Notes under the pieces: model-generated
What the model saw: the letters and a program-made list of their open reading frames with translations, nothing else
What the model was told of the DNA's origin: nothing
Databases searched by the model: none
Assembly (NCBI RefSeq): GCF_018687715.1
Contig: NC_056758.1
Span: forward strand, 8,743,501 to 8,807,500
Length of the DNA stretch: 64,000 nucleotides
Direction: 5' to 3'
Source: Carya illinoinensis
Taxonomy: Eukaryota > Streptophyta > Magnoliopsida > Fagales > Juglandaceae
Shown: piece after piece, positions 12,032-30,484 of the stretch
How positions within the stretch are numbered: the stretch's first letter is position 1
Layout of the letters: each line of letters starts with the position of its first letter
Made by a program: the position numbers and the translations under genes

Positions 12032-14670
12032 CGTGAATCGGGAAAGAAGAAGAAGAAGGAAGAAGAAGATCTAAACGACGTCGTTTGGTTCCAAATCCAA
12101 CGGTGTCGTTCTACTTTCTCGGCATTGGTTCTCTGAGAGTCTGAGAGAGTAGAGAGAGAGAGAGTTACAGATGAGAGAGAGAGAGAGAGAGAGAGAGATG
12201 GACGTGAATCGGGAAAGAAGAAGGAAGAAGAAGAAGATCTAAACGATGTCGTTTGGTTCTAAATCCAACGGCTTCGTTCTACTTTCTTGGCGTTGGTTCT
12301 TTGAGAGTCTGAGCGAGTAGAGAGAGAGTTACAGATGAGAGAGAGAGAGAAATAGAGAGAGAGATGGACATGAATTGGGGAAGAAGAAGAAGAAGATCTA
12401 AATGACGTCGTTTGGTTCTAAATCCAACGGCGTCGTTCTATTTTCTTTCTTTCTTTTTTTCCGTTTCTCATAGATAAAACGATACCGTTTGGTTTAATAC
12501 AAACAACATATTTTAGATGTGTTTTAAACACAACTGAATGCATCAAATGACGCCATTCTACTTAAATTTAAGTAGAACGACATCGTTTTGCATAGGTATA
12601 AATTAAAAAAAAAATACGTATATGTGGTTGGTTGCAGTTTGATTCGGCCTTAAATCGTGATCAAACCTATGTCCGTCGGTTTTGTTAAATTTCTGCCACC
12701 GGCCGACTGGTTCCCTGGAGGTTTTGGCAGGTTCCAGACTCTGGCGGTCGGTCTGTGTCGATCATGACCGGTTTGTCGGTTTCTTGTACACCTCTAATGA
12801 GATCTGCAAAGACGTGGTGGTGGTGAGTTTGGTTTCTATAGAGATGACATGAATATTTTATGTTATTATTTCTATCATTGTTTATACTAATACGAGAAAA
12901 ATATCAATAAAGACTTGATATAATTTCAGCATTTTATTCTCTTCAATCATATATTGACACATTATCATTTTACAAATTAGCAAATACATTCTTAAGATAC
13001 GTAAATTATCTTAAAATACTCATTGAATATGATAATAGTGCAAAATATAAAACCAATTCATTTTTAGGTTTTAATTATAATATCTCAATGAATTTATAAT
13101 TTTCACGATTTACCCTTTAAATTTGATGAAACTTATAATTAGGTGGGGGCAGTTTAGGTCACTAACTATTTTCAAATCTTTTTAGATGATTTCACTACTA
13201 TTCATAAATTGTTTATTATTTTTTAAAGACAATTCACTATTATTTTATTATTATTCATAAATTATTTCACTACTATTCACAAATAATCTAAGATATATTG
13301 TTCAATGTAGTGTTTAAGCTTATGACCAAAACATTAGCAAATAGACTCAAGAAGGTACTACTTGATATAATTTCCCATAATCAGAGTGCCTTTATTTCAA
13401 GAAAGCTCATAACATACAACATTATAATCGCTTATGAAGCTTTGCACACCATGAAGTCTAGGAAGAAGGGTGAAAAAAATGAAGTGTAGCACTTATGTTA
13501 GATATGTCATAGGCTTACAATATGGTAGAATGACCTTATCTGAGGATAGTAATGGAGAAAATTAGTTTTGGGAATCGATGGATAGAGCAGATCATGAGAT
13601 GTGTTTCTATAGTGAAGTATTTAGTTTTAGTGAATGGGCAGGATAGCAAAGTGATCACTCTTATAAGAGAACTAGACAAAGGGATCCTCTCTCCGCTTAT
13701 TTGTTTCTTTTGTGTGTAGAAGGCTTGACTTCAATATTGCATGAGGTTGAATGTAAGGGGGCTATAAAGGGTGTAAATGTGAGTAAGGGGGTACTAGTAT
13801 AAATTGTTTGATGTTTGCAGATGATTACATAATATTTTGTAGGGTTGAAATGCAAGAATGGAGGGCTATGGAAGCATCAGGTTAGAAATTGAATATGCAG
13901 AAACCATCATTATATTTTAGTACTAATACAAGAGGTGAAGTTGAAGCAGAGTTAGCACATGCTATTGGGCAAGGGTTTGTAGGTATGCATAGAAGTATTT
14001 AGGTATACCAACTATGGTGGGTGGGTCAAAATATAAAGCTTTTAGATGGATTAGCGAAAGGGTATGATAGAGAATAAGTAGTTGGAAAAACTGGTTCATT
14101 TCCCAAGCTGGCAAGGAGGTTTTAATGAAAAGCATGTCATACAAGCTGTCCTTACTTATGCTATGAGTGTTTTTAAATTGCCAAAACAGTTGTACAAAAA
14201 GTTTTCTCAAATGATGGCTTAATTTTGGTAGGGACATATGAACCAGCATAGGAAGATTCAATGGAAGCAGTGGAATAAGGTTGGACTGGCAAAGAGTCAG
14301 TGAGGGATGGGGTTTCGAGATATGAAGTGCTTTAATTAGGCTATGTTATCTAAGTAGTACTAGAGGTTGCTTATAAATCCTAATTCTCTTATAGTTAAGA
14401 TTATGAAAGAGAAATATTATAAGCATGGAGATATACTACAGGCAAAAGTGGGCAGTGCTCCATCATAGATTTGGAGGAGTATTTGGGCATTTGATCAAAG
14501 TAGGGATGAGATGGAGGGTGGGGACTGGAGAGAAGATTAGGATATGGGGTGACAAATGGTTACCAAGTCCTTCTAATCACATGATCTAGTCACCATTCAA
14601 AATTCTATAGAAGGGAGCTTGTGTAAAGGAGTTTATTGATGCCAGGGGATGTTGGAAAGTAGACCTTATA
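11783..14670 (+). repeat. Duplicated transposon segment, copy B
   Basis: This is the second copy of 7606-10299. It has the same ATGAGATC target duplications around the hAT-like element, the same 500 bp of AT-rich flank, and the same LINE start. Copy B is longer because the hAT-like element carries an extra internal unit. The LINE then continues past 14670. Confidence 0.85.
11791..12796 (+). mobile_element. Non-autonomous hAT-like element, copy B
   Basis: The ends match copy A (TAGGAGTGAAAACC and TTCTTGTACACCTCTA), flanked by ATGAGATC at 11783-11790 and 12797-12804. It has three internal (GA)n / GAAGAAG / ACGTC-palindrome units against two in copy A, so tandem expansion or contraction followed the duplication. 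Confidence 0.85.
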
Positions 14671-16910
14671 TATGAAGTACTTAATGAAGAGGAGACAGTC
14701 ATGGTGAAGAGTTTGACAATTAGCAAAAGAGGCTCTAAAAATAAGTTGATTTGGGGCCACACCAAGAATTGATTGTTTTTAGTCAATTCAAGTGCTTTAT
14801 ATAATGTCAATTGAATAGGTTTGGTATGGGAGAGACTTTAGTAAGAACCTGGGATCAACTGCATGGAAGAAGATATAGAATCTATAAGTTCCAAGTGTGG
14901 TAAAGGTCTTTATGTGGAGTGAAATACTACCAACAAAGAAGAATCTATTCAGGAGGAGAACCACTGATAATGGCCTATGTCCAATTTGTGAAGAACATGA
15001 GGAGTCCAGTAATCATATCTTGTGGACCTATGCAATAGCTCAAGATGTGTGGGCAGATTCTCCAAGTATCTTACAGAAGTGGGAGTGTACAGGTGGGGAC
15101 TTTTGTAGCATTAGCGAAGAGTTGGTCTTGAAGGTTACAAAAATTTGAGATTGAAGAAATAGCTTGTGTATTTAGAAGGATGTGGTTGAGAAGAAATAGG
15201 GTAGTTTTTTAAGGAAAGTTTGATAGTTCTTTGAATTTACTATAGGGAGTAAGGATGGAAGTAGAAAAGTTTTAGCAAGCTCAACTAAGTAAGAGAGATC
15301 AAATAGAAGTGCCAATTCAGGAAAAAAAATGGGGTTAAATGGGGAAAACCTGAAGTTGGTTGGTATAAAGTGAATTGAGATACTGCACTGGATGTGGAAA
15401 AGTTGTGATGGGAGGAGGTATAGTGGTAAGAAACTGTGAGGTTGAGTTGGTGGCTTATGTAGGTTGCCTAGGATATTTATATGTAGCCTTAGGGGTGTTC
15501 AACCAGGTACCGGACCGGGTATCAGGGTATACTCGGTCTGGAACCTGGGTTTCAAATTCGGGCTGGAACCCGGCCCAGGTATACCCGGTTATAACCCCAG
15601 GCCGAAATCTGCCTTAATTTGGGTTTTAGTAATCCGGAAATCCGAGTACCGGGTTGTACCCAATTTAATAAAAAAAAAAAAAATTATAAAAGTCGGTTTT
15701 AGAAATAGATTTTTTTAAATAAAAACCTATATTTATATGAAAATGTTGAAAAACATAATTCTCTTATATTTATTTGAAAAATTAAAAAAAGTGTTGAAAA
15801 TCATACTTTTTTATAAAAGGCTATATTATATAAAAGGTATTTCTAATTCATTAAAAAGCATAATACTAACATTTCTAAAATATTAAAAATATATAAAAAT
15901 GAAAAACTAAAATGCATGCAATCCATTACATATTACATTATTTTGTTATTTACACATTACATTACGATACAAAATACAAAACTACAAGATTTGAATTACA
16001 AAATAATTCCAGCAAGTAGCAACTTCAAGTAGCAAGTAGCAAATTCAAGTGATCTATCTTTTGGCCTTAACTAATTTGAATAGTATTCCTCCCCCATGAT
16101 TTGGTCTTATAGCTGAAACAATGGACAAGAAAAATGATAACTTGAACAATGGAGAATGAAAAAAAAATGGACAATTCTAACAACGCCATTTGTTTTAAGG
16201 ATCACCTCATTAGTGAAACCATGAGTAGATATATAAAGGCTTTCCAAATAAGAAATCTGCAAGTGCAAACACAATTGTCATAAAATACTTTTACTTGAAG
16301 TTCAACCTAGAAACTATGAACAAAAAAAACATTGCAATCAAGACATGTAAAAAGGGGGTTCTACATTAATATGAAACTTTTACCAACAAGGCAAACTGCA
16401 ATGCCTCAGAAACCTAGAAAAAGGGGGGTTGTAAAAGTACATGTTTTAAGCAAGAAGTCAAACCCAATCAAGTAGTATATGAGATGTAATTAGAAAGTGG
16501 TGTCTCTACAAAATATCCACAACAGAATATGAGATTCTAAATCCCCAAACATATATTATATGATGCAGATGAAACTTGAGTAGGATTTCAAATGATATCA
16601 ATTTATGCAAAATTGAGGATAAAACTTGGCATACATTGATACACGCGAAGTTATCGTAACCTCATCTTGTGTTAGACTTGATGTAGATGTACATCACCAC
16701 GTGCAAATCCATCTTCTCATGATGGATTCACATTGCAAAAACTGGTTTTGCGGAAAATACCAATTTCTTAGATATGTGTTGATGAAGTGTCTGCACCCAA
16801 AAAAGTTAGCAAATTTCTCATTTTTTCCATATAAAAAAGATTAAAATTAACTTCATTTCAAGAATTCTCACTTGGAGGAGCAAAAATTTGCAGGTTCAAT
16901 TGAGTGTACC

Positions 16911-17012
16911 TTTGACCATTAGGTTATGTAGAGTATCTTGTGGATTGATATCATAAACAACACCCTTTACTTCATCACAACAATAACCAATTAGTTTTGC
17001 CAAGTTGGGATG
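16911..17012 (-). pseudogene. Captured protein-kinase domain fragment
   Basis: The minus strand reads HPNLAKLIGYCCDEVKGVVY followed by DINPQDTLHNLMVK. This has the form of the HPNLxxLxGYC segment before beta-4/beta-5 in plant receptor-like or BSK-type kinases. A second partial copy of the CDEVKGVVYDI stretch lies at about 17013-17046, a short local duplication. There are no catalytic loops, so it is non-functional. Subfamily not determined. Confidence 0.65.
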
Positions 17013-17217
17013 ATATCATAAACAACACCCTTTATTTCATCACACTTGTTTAGTACTACTACTTGAGGGCTGGCCTCCTTTCATTCTTCAATTAGCTTGT
17101 CCAAGCATCATGGAGACATGTAAAATCAAACAAAAACCCATGTACTCAAGCAACTATACATGATGACATATAGATGGAAATTTTCATTCACTATTACTTT
17201 CTATATATGGTAAAGAT

Positions 17218-17330
17218 ACAAAGATCACCATTTTCAACTCTTAAGAACACAACTGAGTCCCCTGCAACCAGCTTCTTATGTTCACGAATGTGCTCCACCC
17301 AGTCCTCAACAGAGTATAATGGCATAAAAG
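17218..17330 (-). pseudogene. Captured ARF-type B3 domain fragment
   Basis: The minus strand reads HKKLVAGDSVVFLRVENGDL, matching the end of the B3 DNA-binding domain in the ARF10/16/17 group of auxin response factors. The upstream residues (EDWVEHIRE) correspond to the TTGWxxFVxxK part but are diverged. Only about 35 codons are present. Confidence 0.75.
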
Positions 17331-17720
17331 AGTTCAGATAGCAAAAATCTCATTATTTCCGATAACATTTAAGTGAGTAAATAAGGACATAGAAGAGCCA
17401 TTGACTGTTAGAAATATCAATTTATATATTCACCCCAAACAAATAACATTTAAGTGTGGAAAGGAAATGACACAACAGATTTTAAAGACAATTGAAGTGG
17501 TGATTGATCCATTGGCAAACACCCTTGTAGATGAGCACTCCCAGACAGAGTTAAAGAAAGCTACAATGTTGATACCGCCACCATGACAACAACGACAAAA
17601 GTAAAACACTGCAACTACATCTAACATAGAGAACAGAACCACTAGATCTACTAGATTTACCATAATACTTCTTAAACATTCAAATGGACCTAACCCATAA
17701 CAGTACTCCTCAAACATTCT

Positions 17721-17721
<1 letters not shown>

Positions 17722-17808
<87 letters not shown>
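17722..17808 (+). repeat. (AG)n microsatellite, 87 bp
   Basis: A perfect run of about 43 dinucleotides inside the Pack-type element. The arginine/glutamate open frame over it is an artefact. Confidence 0.95.
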
Positions 17809-17811
<3 letters not shown>

Positions 17812-18698
17812 CAAAAAAATACCCAAACGAAAATATGTTCTAATCCCAGTTTCCTTTGCTCTATCTATAATTTCTAATCATCAAACCAAATCTCTACTCA
17901 ATAAATCAGTTCTTGGGTTCATATTATGATCTACTAAAATAATATGAAAACCAAAAGATATCAAAAGACAGAATGAAAACCAAGACCCAGAGAGAGAGAG
18001 AGAGAGAAGGAGAAGAACTCACTTCAATTGGCTCACAAGGATGAAGATGACGGAGAGGAACTTCGATCGACAGAGAAGGCTAGGGTTTCTGTGTGGGTGA
18101 GACTGAGAGAGAGAGAGAATGTTTGAAGGATATGGGTTTCCGTGTGGTTTTTAGTTGTTTTTAAACAACCCGGTACTCGGCCTGGGTTTGTCTGGGTTTA
18201 GACATGCAGATTTTTGCCTAGGTCAGACTAGGGCTGAAAACCATATCCTGAAACCCGGTTATCCAGGTCCCAGTCCAGGCTGGGTTTTACCCAGCCTGGA
18301 TGAACAGTCCTATTTAGCCCACTACATGCAGGAGTCTTGGCACTTGAAAGAGCTATAGAATTGAGTATGGAGCTAGGTTTTCAATAGGTAATATTTAAAG
18401 GGATGCACTCCAAGTGGTTAATGATGTTAAGAATAGAGAAGAGAATTGATCATGGTATTGTTGTAGAAGATATCAAAGACTTCTTCTGTCATGTAGAGAT
18501 AAGAAAGATCCAATTTGTTTCACAGAAGGTAATCAAGTAGCACATCAACTTGCCAAACTAGCATTAGACTATGGTGAGGAAATAGGGTGGTTAGAAGAGG
18601 GACCAGATGACATTATGTAATGTATTGATTGTGAAAAGCAATGTATTGATGTTTAATTCAATGAAAATGATTGTTCTTTGATTAAAAAAAAAAAAAAA

Positions 18699-19824
18699 TG
18701 GAGCCCAAAGTAGGATCTGCTCAAGATCACACTTCTTGCATGGTGAAGATTGAGTCTTTTTTTTTTTTTAAGAAAAATGTATTTATTTTAAATTTTATCA
18801 TAGTTAGTCACATTAGTTAATACGTCGTGCTTTAAGTAATTTTTTTTTATTTAAGTAATTAGATCTAAAACTATTTAAAAGTGTAATGTTAATTAATGTA
18901 ATTTTTTTTTTTGAAAGGAGTTAATTAATGTAATTGAAAGCAACAAAATTAATGAGAAATATTATATTTTTTAATATGACTTTAAAAAAGAAAAACTCTT
19001 ATTTAAAAGTTACGTCGCCCGTCAATGGTGGCACAAGGTGTGCATTAAGTCGATATAATGAGACTTCGGATGTTACGTCGCAAATCGTTTTAATCATGTT
19101 AACTGAAAATGAATTGAAACAATTAAATGAAGAGTAAAGAAATATTAAATACAATTTTAAAGTTTACATATTCAATTTCTAAAAAGGTATAATTCACTAT
19201 TAAAAATTAGATTTTTTTATGTAGATTTGTCTAATTTTTTTTTTTTAAAAAATATGAATAATCAAGAGTTTGATGGTTTGATAACATATTATCCAGTTTT
19301 ATAAATAGAAAATTTAGATTTGAAACCCCCCATCCTCTTTATATAAAAAGAATACATAAAATTTATATATTTTAGAATTATATAAATTATTTTTCTTTAT
19401 TGATTGGAAACATATTCAAACCTAGAAGACAAAATGGTAAATTCCAAAATCTAGAGTGAGATGATATTCTTGAAAAACCTTTGAATTCTTTCAATATTAA
19501 TCTTATACTGAAATAAAAAATTCATTGCAACCTTATTTGTTATCAGCTAAGCTTAGAAATTCGGGCTTTTTACGGAGCCCAATGGCCAATAGGACGAGGC
19601 CCATTAGGTGGACACAACCACCTGGGGTCCTGGACCAGAATGTTGACATTTTTCGTGCAATGGAGATAATGGAAGGGGATACGTATCAAACACACGATGT
19701 TTGTATTTAACAATCTTACACCTGCTTGTTTCCTTTCACGAAAGCAAAGCAGGTTTCCCCAAACAACATAGGAAAAGAAATAATTATGTTGCAGAGACCA
19801 GGACGACGGTGCGAGGGCACGGCC
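18699..19824 (+). promoter_or_regulatory. Intergenic DNA and promoter side of the PHAF1-like gene
   Basis: From the LINE poly(A) to about 19500 the DNA is AT-rich with no recognised gene. The last 300 bases before the start codon are more GC-rich and presumably contain the promoter and 5' UTR. No clear TATA box is assigned. Short open frames here have no family resemblance. Confidence 0.4.
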
Positions 19825-25975
<6,151 letters not shown>

Positions 25976-28489
25976 TTATAAAATATGGTGGGTTGATTCT
26001 TCCTACTCTTCCTCATTGATGTTGTTTATCTTTGCACACATTCAGCCTCTACAAACTTTCTATATAATTTTTGAGATTATCATCGATGAGATTTCATCAG
26101 CAAAAATTTATATGGGAAGTTTGGTTCTTCATTTAATCACCATCATATTTCTCCTATGGGAACCATTTCTAGAGGACCATTTTCCTGATGTATTTCACCG
26201 CTTTTATCATAACGTGGAGTAGATGTGTCTGCATTGTGACACTTATCTTGCTTTAACCAAAACCTTTGCAGAAACTGTTGGTTATTGCACTTTCTGACCC
26301 CCGTTTCATATTTGATTTATATTTTTAGGTTGTCTGAACTGGATGCTAGTAACATCACAGGGAGTAGGTGATTCTCTTTGTAAAGAGAACCATGGCACGG
26401 ACACTGATAATTGTACAGTCATGTATAAAAATATGTACAGATAATAGAAACCTGTTTATCATCATTATGTGATGTTACGATGACAGTTGACTTGTGTATG
26501 TCTTTATAATTGTTGAAAGATGCCTGCATTTTGTTTCTCCAAAGTCATGTCATGTCATTCAAGTTTCTAGTTCTTGTTTTGGAGAATGTACATTCCATAT
26601 CACCAGATTGTGCATGGTCATTCGGCGATAAAAGCCTCAATTTCTTGACCTCTTTCTACTTGTTCTTTTCACTCTTCAAAAAAGAAGATTAAGGGCTTCT
26701 TTTCTGAAACATCCAACATTAAGGGTTTCGTGATTTGAGAGGCAAACTCATTATTTGAGTGGCAAGGATTAGACAAATGCTCCTAAAATAGTGGCAATAT
26801 AAATTGTTAGCACCTAAATAAATCTTCAAGATTTGGCACCACTCTATTCTATTTTGTTGTCACAAATTTTGCTTGAGGTGAGAGAGACAATTATACAGTG
26901 TCAAATGTAATTTTGATCATCTTGTTACTTGTACTATAATTTATAGGCTCTTTAACATCCACCAAAATTTAATAATTTTGTGAATCCATTGGTTACAAAA
27001 CAAAACAGGCATGAGTTGTGAGAAAAATAGTGTCGTTGACAAGGAAGTGGATGACTTGGCTTAACATGAACATAATTCTCTGCTTTCAAAATTGAGTTAC
27101 TCTACTACAAATTAAATACACCACTTAGCATGAGATCTCTTACAATTATAAAAATAGTTAAAAAAAAAGACAATTTTTTTTCTTTTTTAAAAAAAAAAAT
27201 TAACTAGTATGGTGGATTTTGATATGAGCAATATATTTAGATCATGTTTAACAACATCTCGAACGTCCAATAGACCCCGTGGTCGCCTGAAGGGGTTGCC
27301 ATCACTGAACACCACCCTGTTTCTAAAGTTGTCCCGTTTAATTTTTCAAGTTCTTTATTTTTTTGAAATCAAGATTTTCTAATATAATATAAAAACGGAT
27401 TTAGTGAAACATTTCTCACAAACTTCCTGTGAGAAATGTTAAGTGGTGTATTTATACTGCTCAATTGATCAAACTGCTCCCTATATATTTAATTGATTCG
27501 GTTTGGTTCGGTCTAGCTTTGAATTTACTGATAAACCAAATTGAGATACGTCGGTTTTGGAATTGTGAGAACTAGAACCAATTGGTTCACCAAGGAAATC
27601 AATACTTTCGATTTTTTTTTTTTCAAGTTCGATTTGGTTTTATAGGGGTGATTCAGTTTCAGATTTTTTTTTTTTTGGTTGGATTGTATATGAAAGATTG
27701 GTTACCATTCATTTTATTTCTACTTTCTTGTCTAATTACTAGAATGTTAGCTTTCCTTTTTCTAATGAATTTACGTTTAATACCTAAAATCCATCTTATT
27801 TAATTTTACCTTTTTTGTTAAAGAAAAAAAAATTTAAGTTTGGAAGCTTATGGCCACCCATAAAATGTCCTCCCAAATCTCATTATTTATTAAACAGTGA
27901 AACTCCTCCGAATGTACTATACATACGATACCTATATATAATTAACAAATGATAGTCTCGATTCCTTCTCCAAAAACCGACCATCTTTCTACCTCATTTG
28001 TTATCTTCACTATATACAATAATTTTGTTTGAAAATGTTTATACTACACATCATCCACGTGATATAATTTAACTTAAAAGATCAATTTTAAAAATTAATA
28101 CAACTCAAATTATGTTATGTGAAGTCCAAGGCATAACTCTCTAGGGCAACCACTGACAGCTGCATGCTTTCTATATTTTGATGAGTAATGAAGGAAAGTC
28201 CAGTTAGAATAAAAATACCAAACTGTACCTACGAACTCAAGTGATATTGAACAAGTAGAAAACGCATGATTCCTGTCGTAAGGGAAAGCTTCAAAGGCCT
28301 TATTTATTTATTTATCGAAGACAATTGTAAGAAAGCCATGATATTGACTAACATGTATTTTCTTCCCATATCTGATTGGATTGAATTGGTTCATCGTATT
28401 AACCGAGCGCGCATTGCCATCTTGTTTCCTCAATTAATAATTTACATGATCTTGCATGAAGAATGACAACTTGCAATTTCAGTTATCCA
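25976..28489 (+). other. 3' UTR side of the PHAF1-like gene and intergenic DNA
   Basis: The first several hundred bases probably include the 3' UTR; no unambiguous polyadenylation signal is assigned. From 26700 onward the DNA is AT-rich without exons. A perfect 13 bp inverted repeat lies at 27408-27440. A GGTTCGGT-rich stretch near 27490-27680 looks like a decayed transposon end. Confidence 0.45.
27408..27440. repeat. Perfect 13 bp inverted repeat
   Basis: AACATTTCTCACA at 27408-27420 pairs exactly with TGTGAGAAATGTT at 27428-27440 around a 7-base loop. It lies in intergenic DNA without a following T-run; role unknown. Confidence 0.85.
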
Positions 28490-29455
28490 AGTTCTTTCGA
28501 GTCTGCCCTCCATTCCATTATATGGTGTGAAACCTTTTGTAACCCTCGGCCCGTTCGGTTACAAAAGGTGGTCCGATTGGGTTTGGCATCCTTGTATGCC
28601 GAAAAATATTTCAGTGACTATGTGGAAAGCAATTCGTAATGGGCTTAGTGTGGATGACAAGATAAAAAAATGTGGGCATCCCATTGATTTCGAAATGTGA
28701 CTGCTGCATCGATGGGGGTTATGAAGACCTGGAGCATGTTTTGGTGTATGGACAGATTGCTAAAGAGATTTGGAGAAGAAGTTATGTGCAGGTGGGGATG
28801 TTTTATGTGTAGGTAGGAGTTGAAGGAAATGGTGGAAGCTTGGCTACGTAAAGCTACTAGGAAGTCTCAAATGGGACAATTGTTTGGCCTTTTGCTGGCA
28901 CTCATCACATGGTGTTTATGGATTAGGAGGTGTCGAGCTCGTATGGAAGGCATTCAAGATCCGGTAGACAAGGTCTGGAGAAATGTGCTAATTTGGGTTG
29001 CTCGTAGAGGAGAGAAACTTCATGCTGGCAAGAGTATCTCGCGTCGGGATGAATCCATGTTGGTGGCTTTAAATATTCCTATCAAACCGATTAAAAAAAA
29101 AGCTTCCAAAATTGGTGTATTGGAGGAAACCAGAGGTGAAATGGATAAAACTTAATGTTGATGGTTACAGCCGTGGTAATCCTAGTTGTGCAGGAGCACG
29201 TGGAGTGGTGAGAAATAAGGCCTGGGAAAATGTTGTTGGCGTTTGCGAGTTCACTAGGGATATGTTCGAATAACTATGCGGAGTTGATGGGTCTTTTACA
29301 TGGTCTTCGGCTTGTGAAAATTCTGGGGGCCTCTCAGGTGATTTTAGAGCTTGATTCCATTGTGGCGGTTAACTTGATTCCATTGTGGTTAACTTGATTG
29401 TTTGGCTTGTATGGGTTATCAATAAAATTAGATTGCCATTCTCTTAAAAAGAAAA
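28490..29455 (+). pseudogene. LINE 3' relic (zf-RVT and RNase H)
   Basis: A zf-RVT block (VTMWKAIRNGLSVDDKI, then CDCCIDGGYEDLEHVLVYG) is followed by a 111-codon open piece at 28820-29155 (KATRKSQMGQLFGLLLALIT, LWIRRCRARMEGIQDPVDKV). An RNase H start follows (KLNVDGYSRGNPSCAGARGV) near 29147-29210. The frames shift several times. It ends near an A-rich stretch at 29440-29455. No reverse transcriptase is seen upstream, so this is a 5'-truncated relic. It differs from the 9-18 kb LINE and is probably a different family. Confidence 0.8.
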
Positions 29456-30377
29456 AAACTCTCGACATAGCAAGTGTCCCTAAAATTTATAGAGATTGAC
29501 CAAAGGTTTAGAAATCATGTTTAGATGAATCTTAGAAAGATCCTTGTATGGTGAAACATACTCTATCAAATATATTTGAAAACGAGAAAGGTTAGATACA
29601 AGATTTAGATGCGTAAATATTGCATAGGTACTTGATTTAAAGAAAAAAAAAAAAAAAACATATCCCACCAAAAAGTATATTTTTTTTAATGCTTTCATGA
29701 TTGAGTATTTTTTCTATAAATGGATTATACAAAGATTATATATATATTTAAGACATACAAAGATTATATATATATATATATATATATTTTTAAGACGAGA
29801 AAGTAATCCAATTTTATTGATAATACTCAAGAATTATATACTTTATTTACGTACATATCATTTATATGTCAAAAGAGTTTCCTATTCCTATTTCGTTAAG
29901 TACAAGTGTCACAGAGAGAGAGAGAGAGAGAGAGGAGTGGCTCTGGTTTTAGCATTGGTGGGTGTGAGATCAGGTTATTCTTATCCACTACAAGTCTTGC
30001 ATGGCTAACACTTTCTCGATGCTAGAGAAAGCTGGACAGTGGCAGCATGCACTGTTAAACAGCTAGCCCGATTGAAAACTTCAAATTAACTAGGCAGATA
30101 AATGTCTGGGCGACAGAAAGAAAGAAAGAAAAGAGAAGGTATCATGTCGGTATGATCACCCCTCACCTAAAATAGTTTGTTTATGTAAATTTCTACCCGG
30201 ACATCACGTTGAGTCTGTGAAGTTTGGTTTATTTTTGTCACAGTTCGATTTGGTGACTTGATCTGAGATTCATTATAGTTTTATGGTAAAGTTTCAATGA
30301 GTCTTTTTGAGGGCAACGTCCTCCGTATGAAATTTTTTTTGACCCTATTTGTGGTTCGATAAATGCTAAACAGAAAA

Positions 30378-30484
30378 TTAACTTGATGTTTGTACAACAA
30401 ATTATTCAAGTAAAATTTAGATAGGGAGTTCACTTGATACTTACTCAACATGTTGCTCGAACAAATATCAGATAAAGAGTTCAT
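30378..30484 (+). repeat. Imperfect 51 bp tandem repeat
   Basis: Two adjacent units share TTMACTTGAT, CAACA, GATA and GAGTTC at the same spacing. A third unit starts (GAGTTCATTCG) and fades. It is probably a relic of a larger repeat. Confidence 0.6.

Larger units (their letters stand above)
15490..18312. mobile_element. Gene-capturing (Pack-type) hAT-like element
   Basis: The left end TAGGGGTGTTCAACCAGG and right end CCTGGATGAACAGTCCTA are imperfect inverted repeats. Both sides have subterminal ACCCGG/CCGGGT-rich repeats. The flanking 8 bp are TGTAGCCT and TTTAGCCC (6 of 8 matching), a decayed target duplication. No transposase is seen. The interior holds a protein-kinase fragment (16911-17012) and an auxin-response-factor B3 fragment (17218-17330), both on the minus strand, plus an 87 bp (GA)n and a 5'-UTR-like stretch near 18010-18110. 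This fits a non-autonomous hAT that picked up host gene pieces. Confidence 0.75.
13297..18698 (+). pseudogene. 5'-truncated LINE, copy B, split by a hAT-like insertion
   Basis: The reverse-transcriptase part matches copy A. It continues into a zf-RVT block (FMWSEILPTKKNLF, CPICEEHEESSNHILW, near 14897-15050) and an RNase H region around 15300-15489. RNase H resumes at 18313 (LKELRAIELSMELG-like and ANQLAKLA-like fragments in shifted frames) and ends in a poly(A) tail at 18684-18698. The 2.8 kb hAT-like element at 15490-18312 interrupts it. There are many stops and frameshifts, and the endonuclease domain is absent. Confidence 0.85.

Noticed and set aside
15375..15718. Two overlapping open frames (80 and 84 codons)
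   Set aside because: They span the junction of LINE RNase H and the end of the Pack-type element; the CCGGGT repeats give the Gly/Pro-rich sequence.
17684..17929. Open frame with a long Arg-Glu repeat
   Set aside because: Translation of a (GA)n microsatellite; similar cases at 3171-3392 and 29697-30008.
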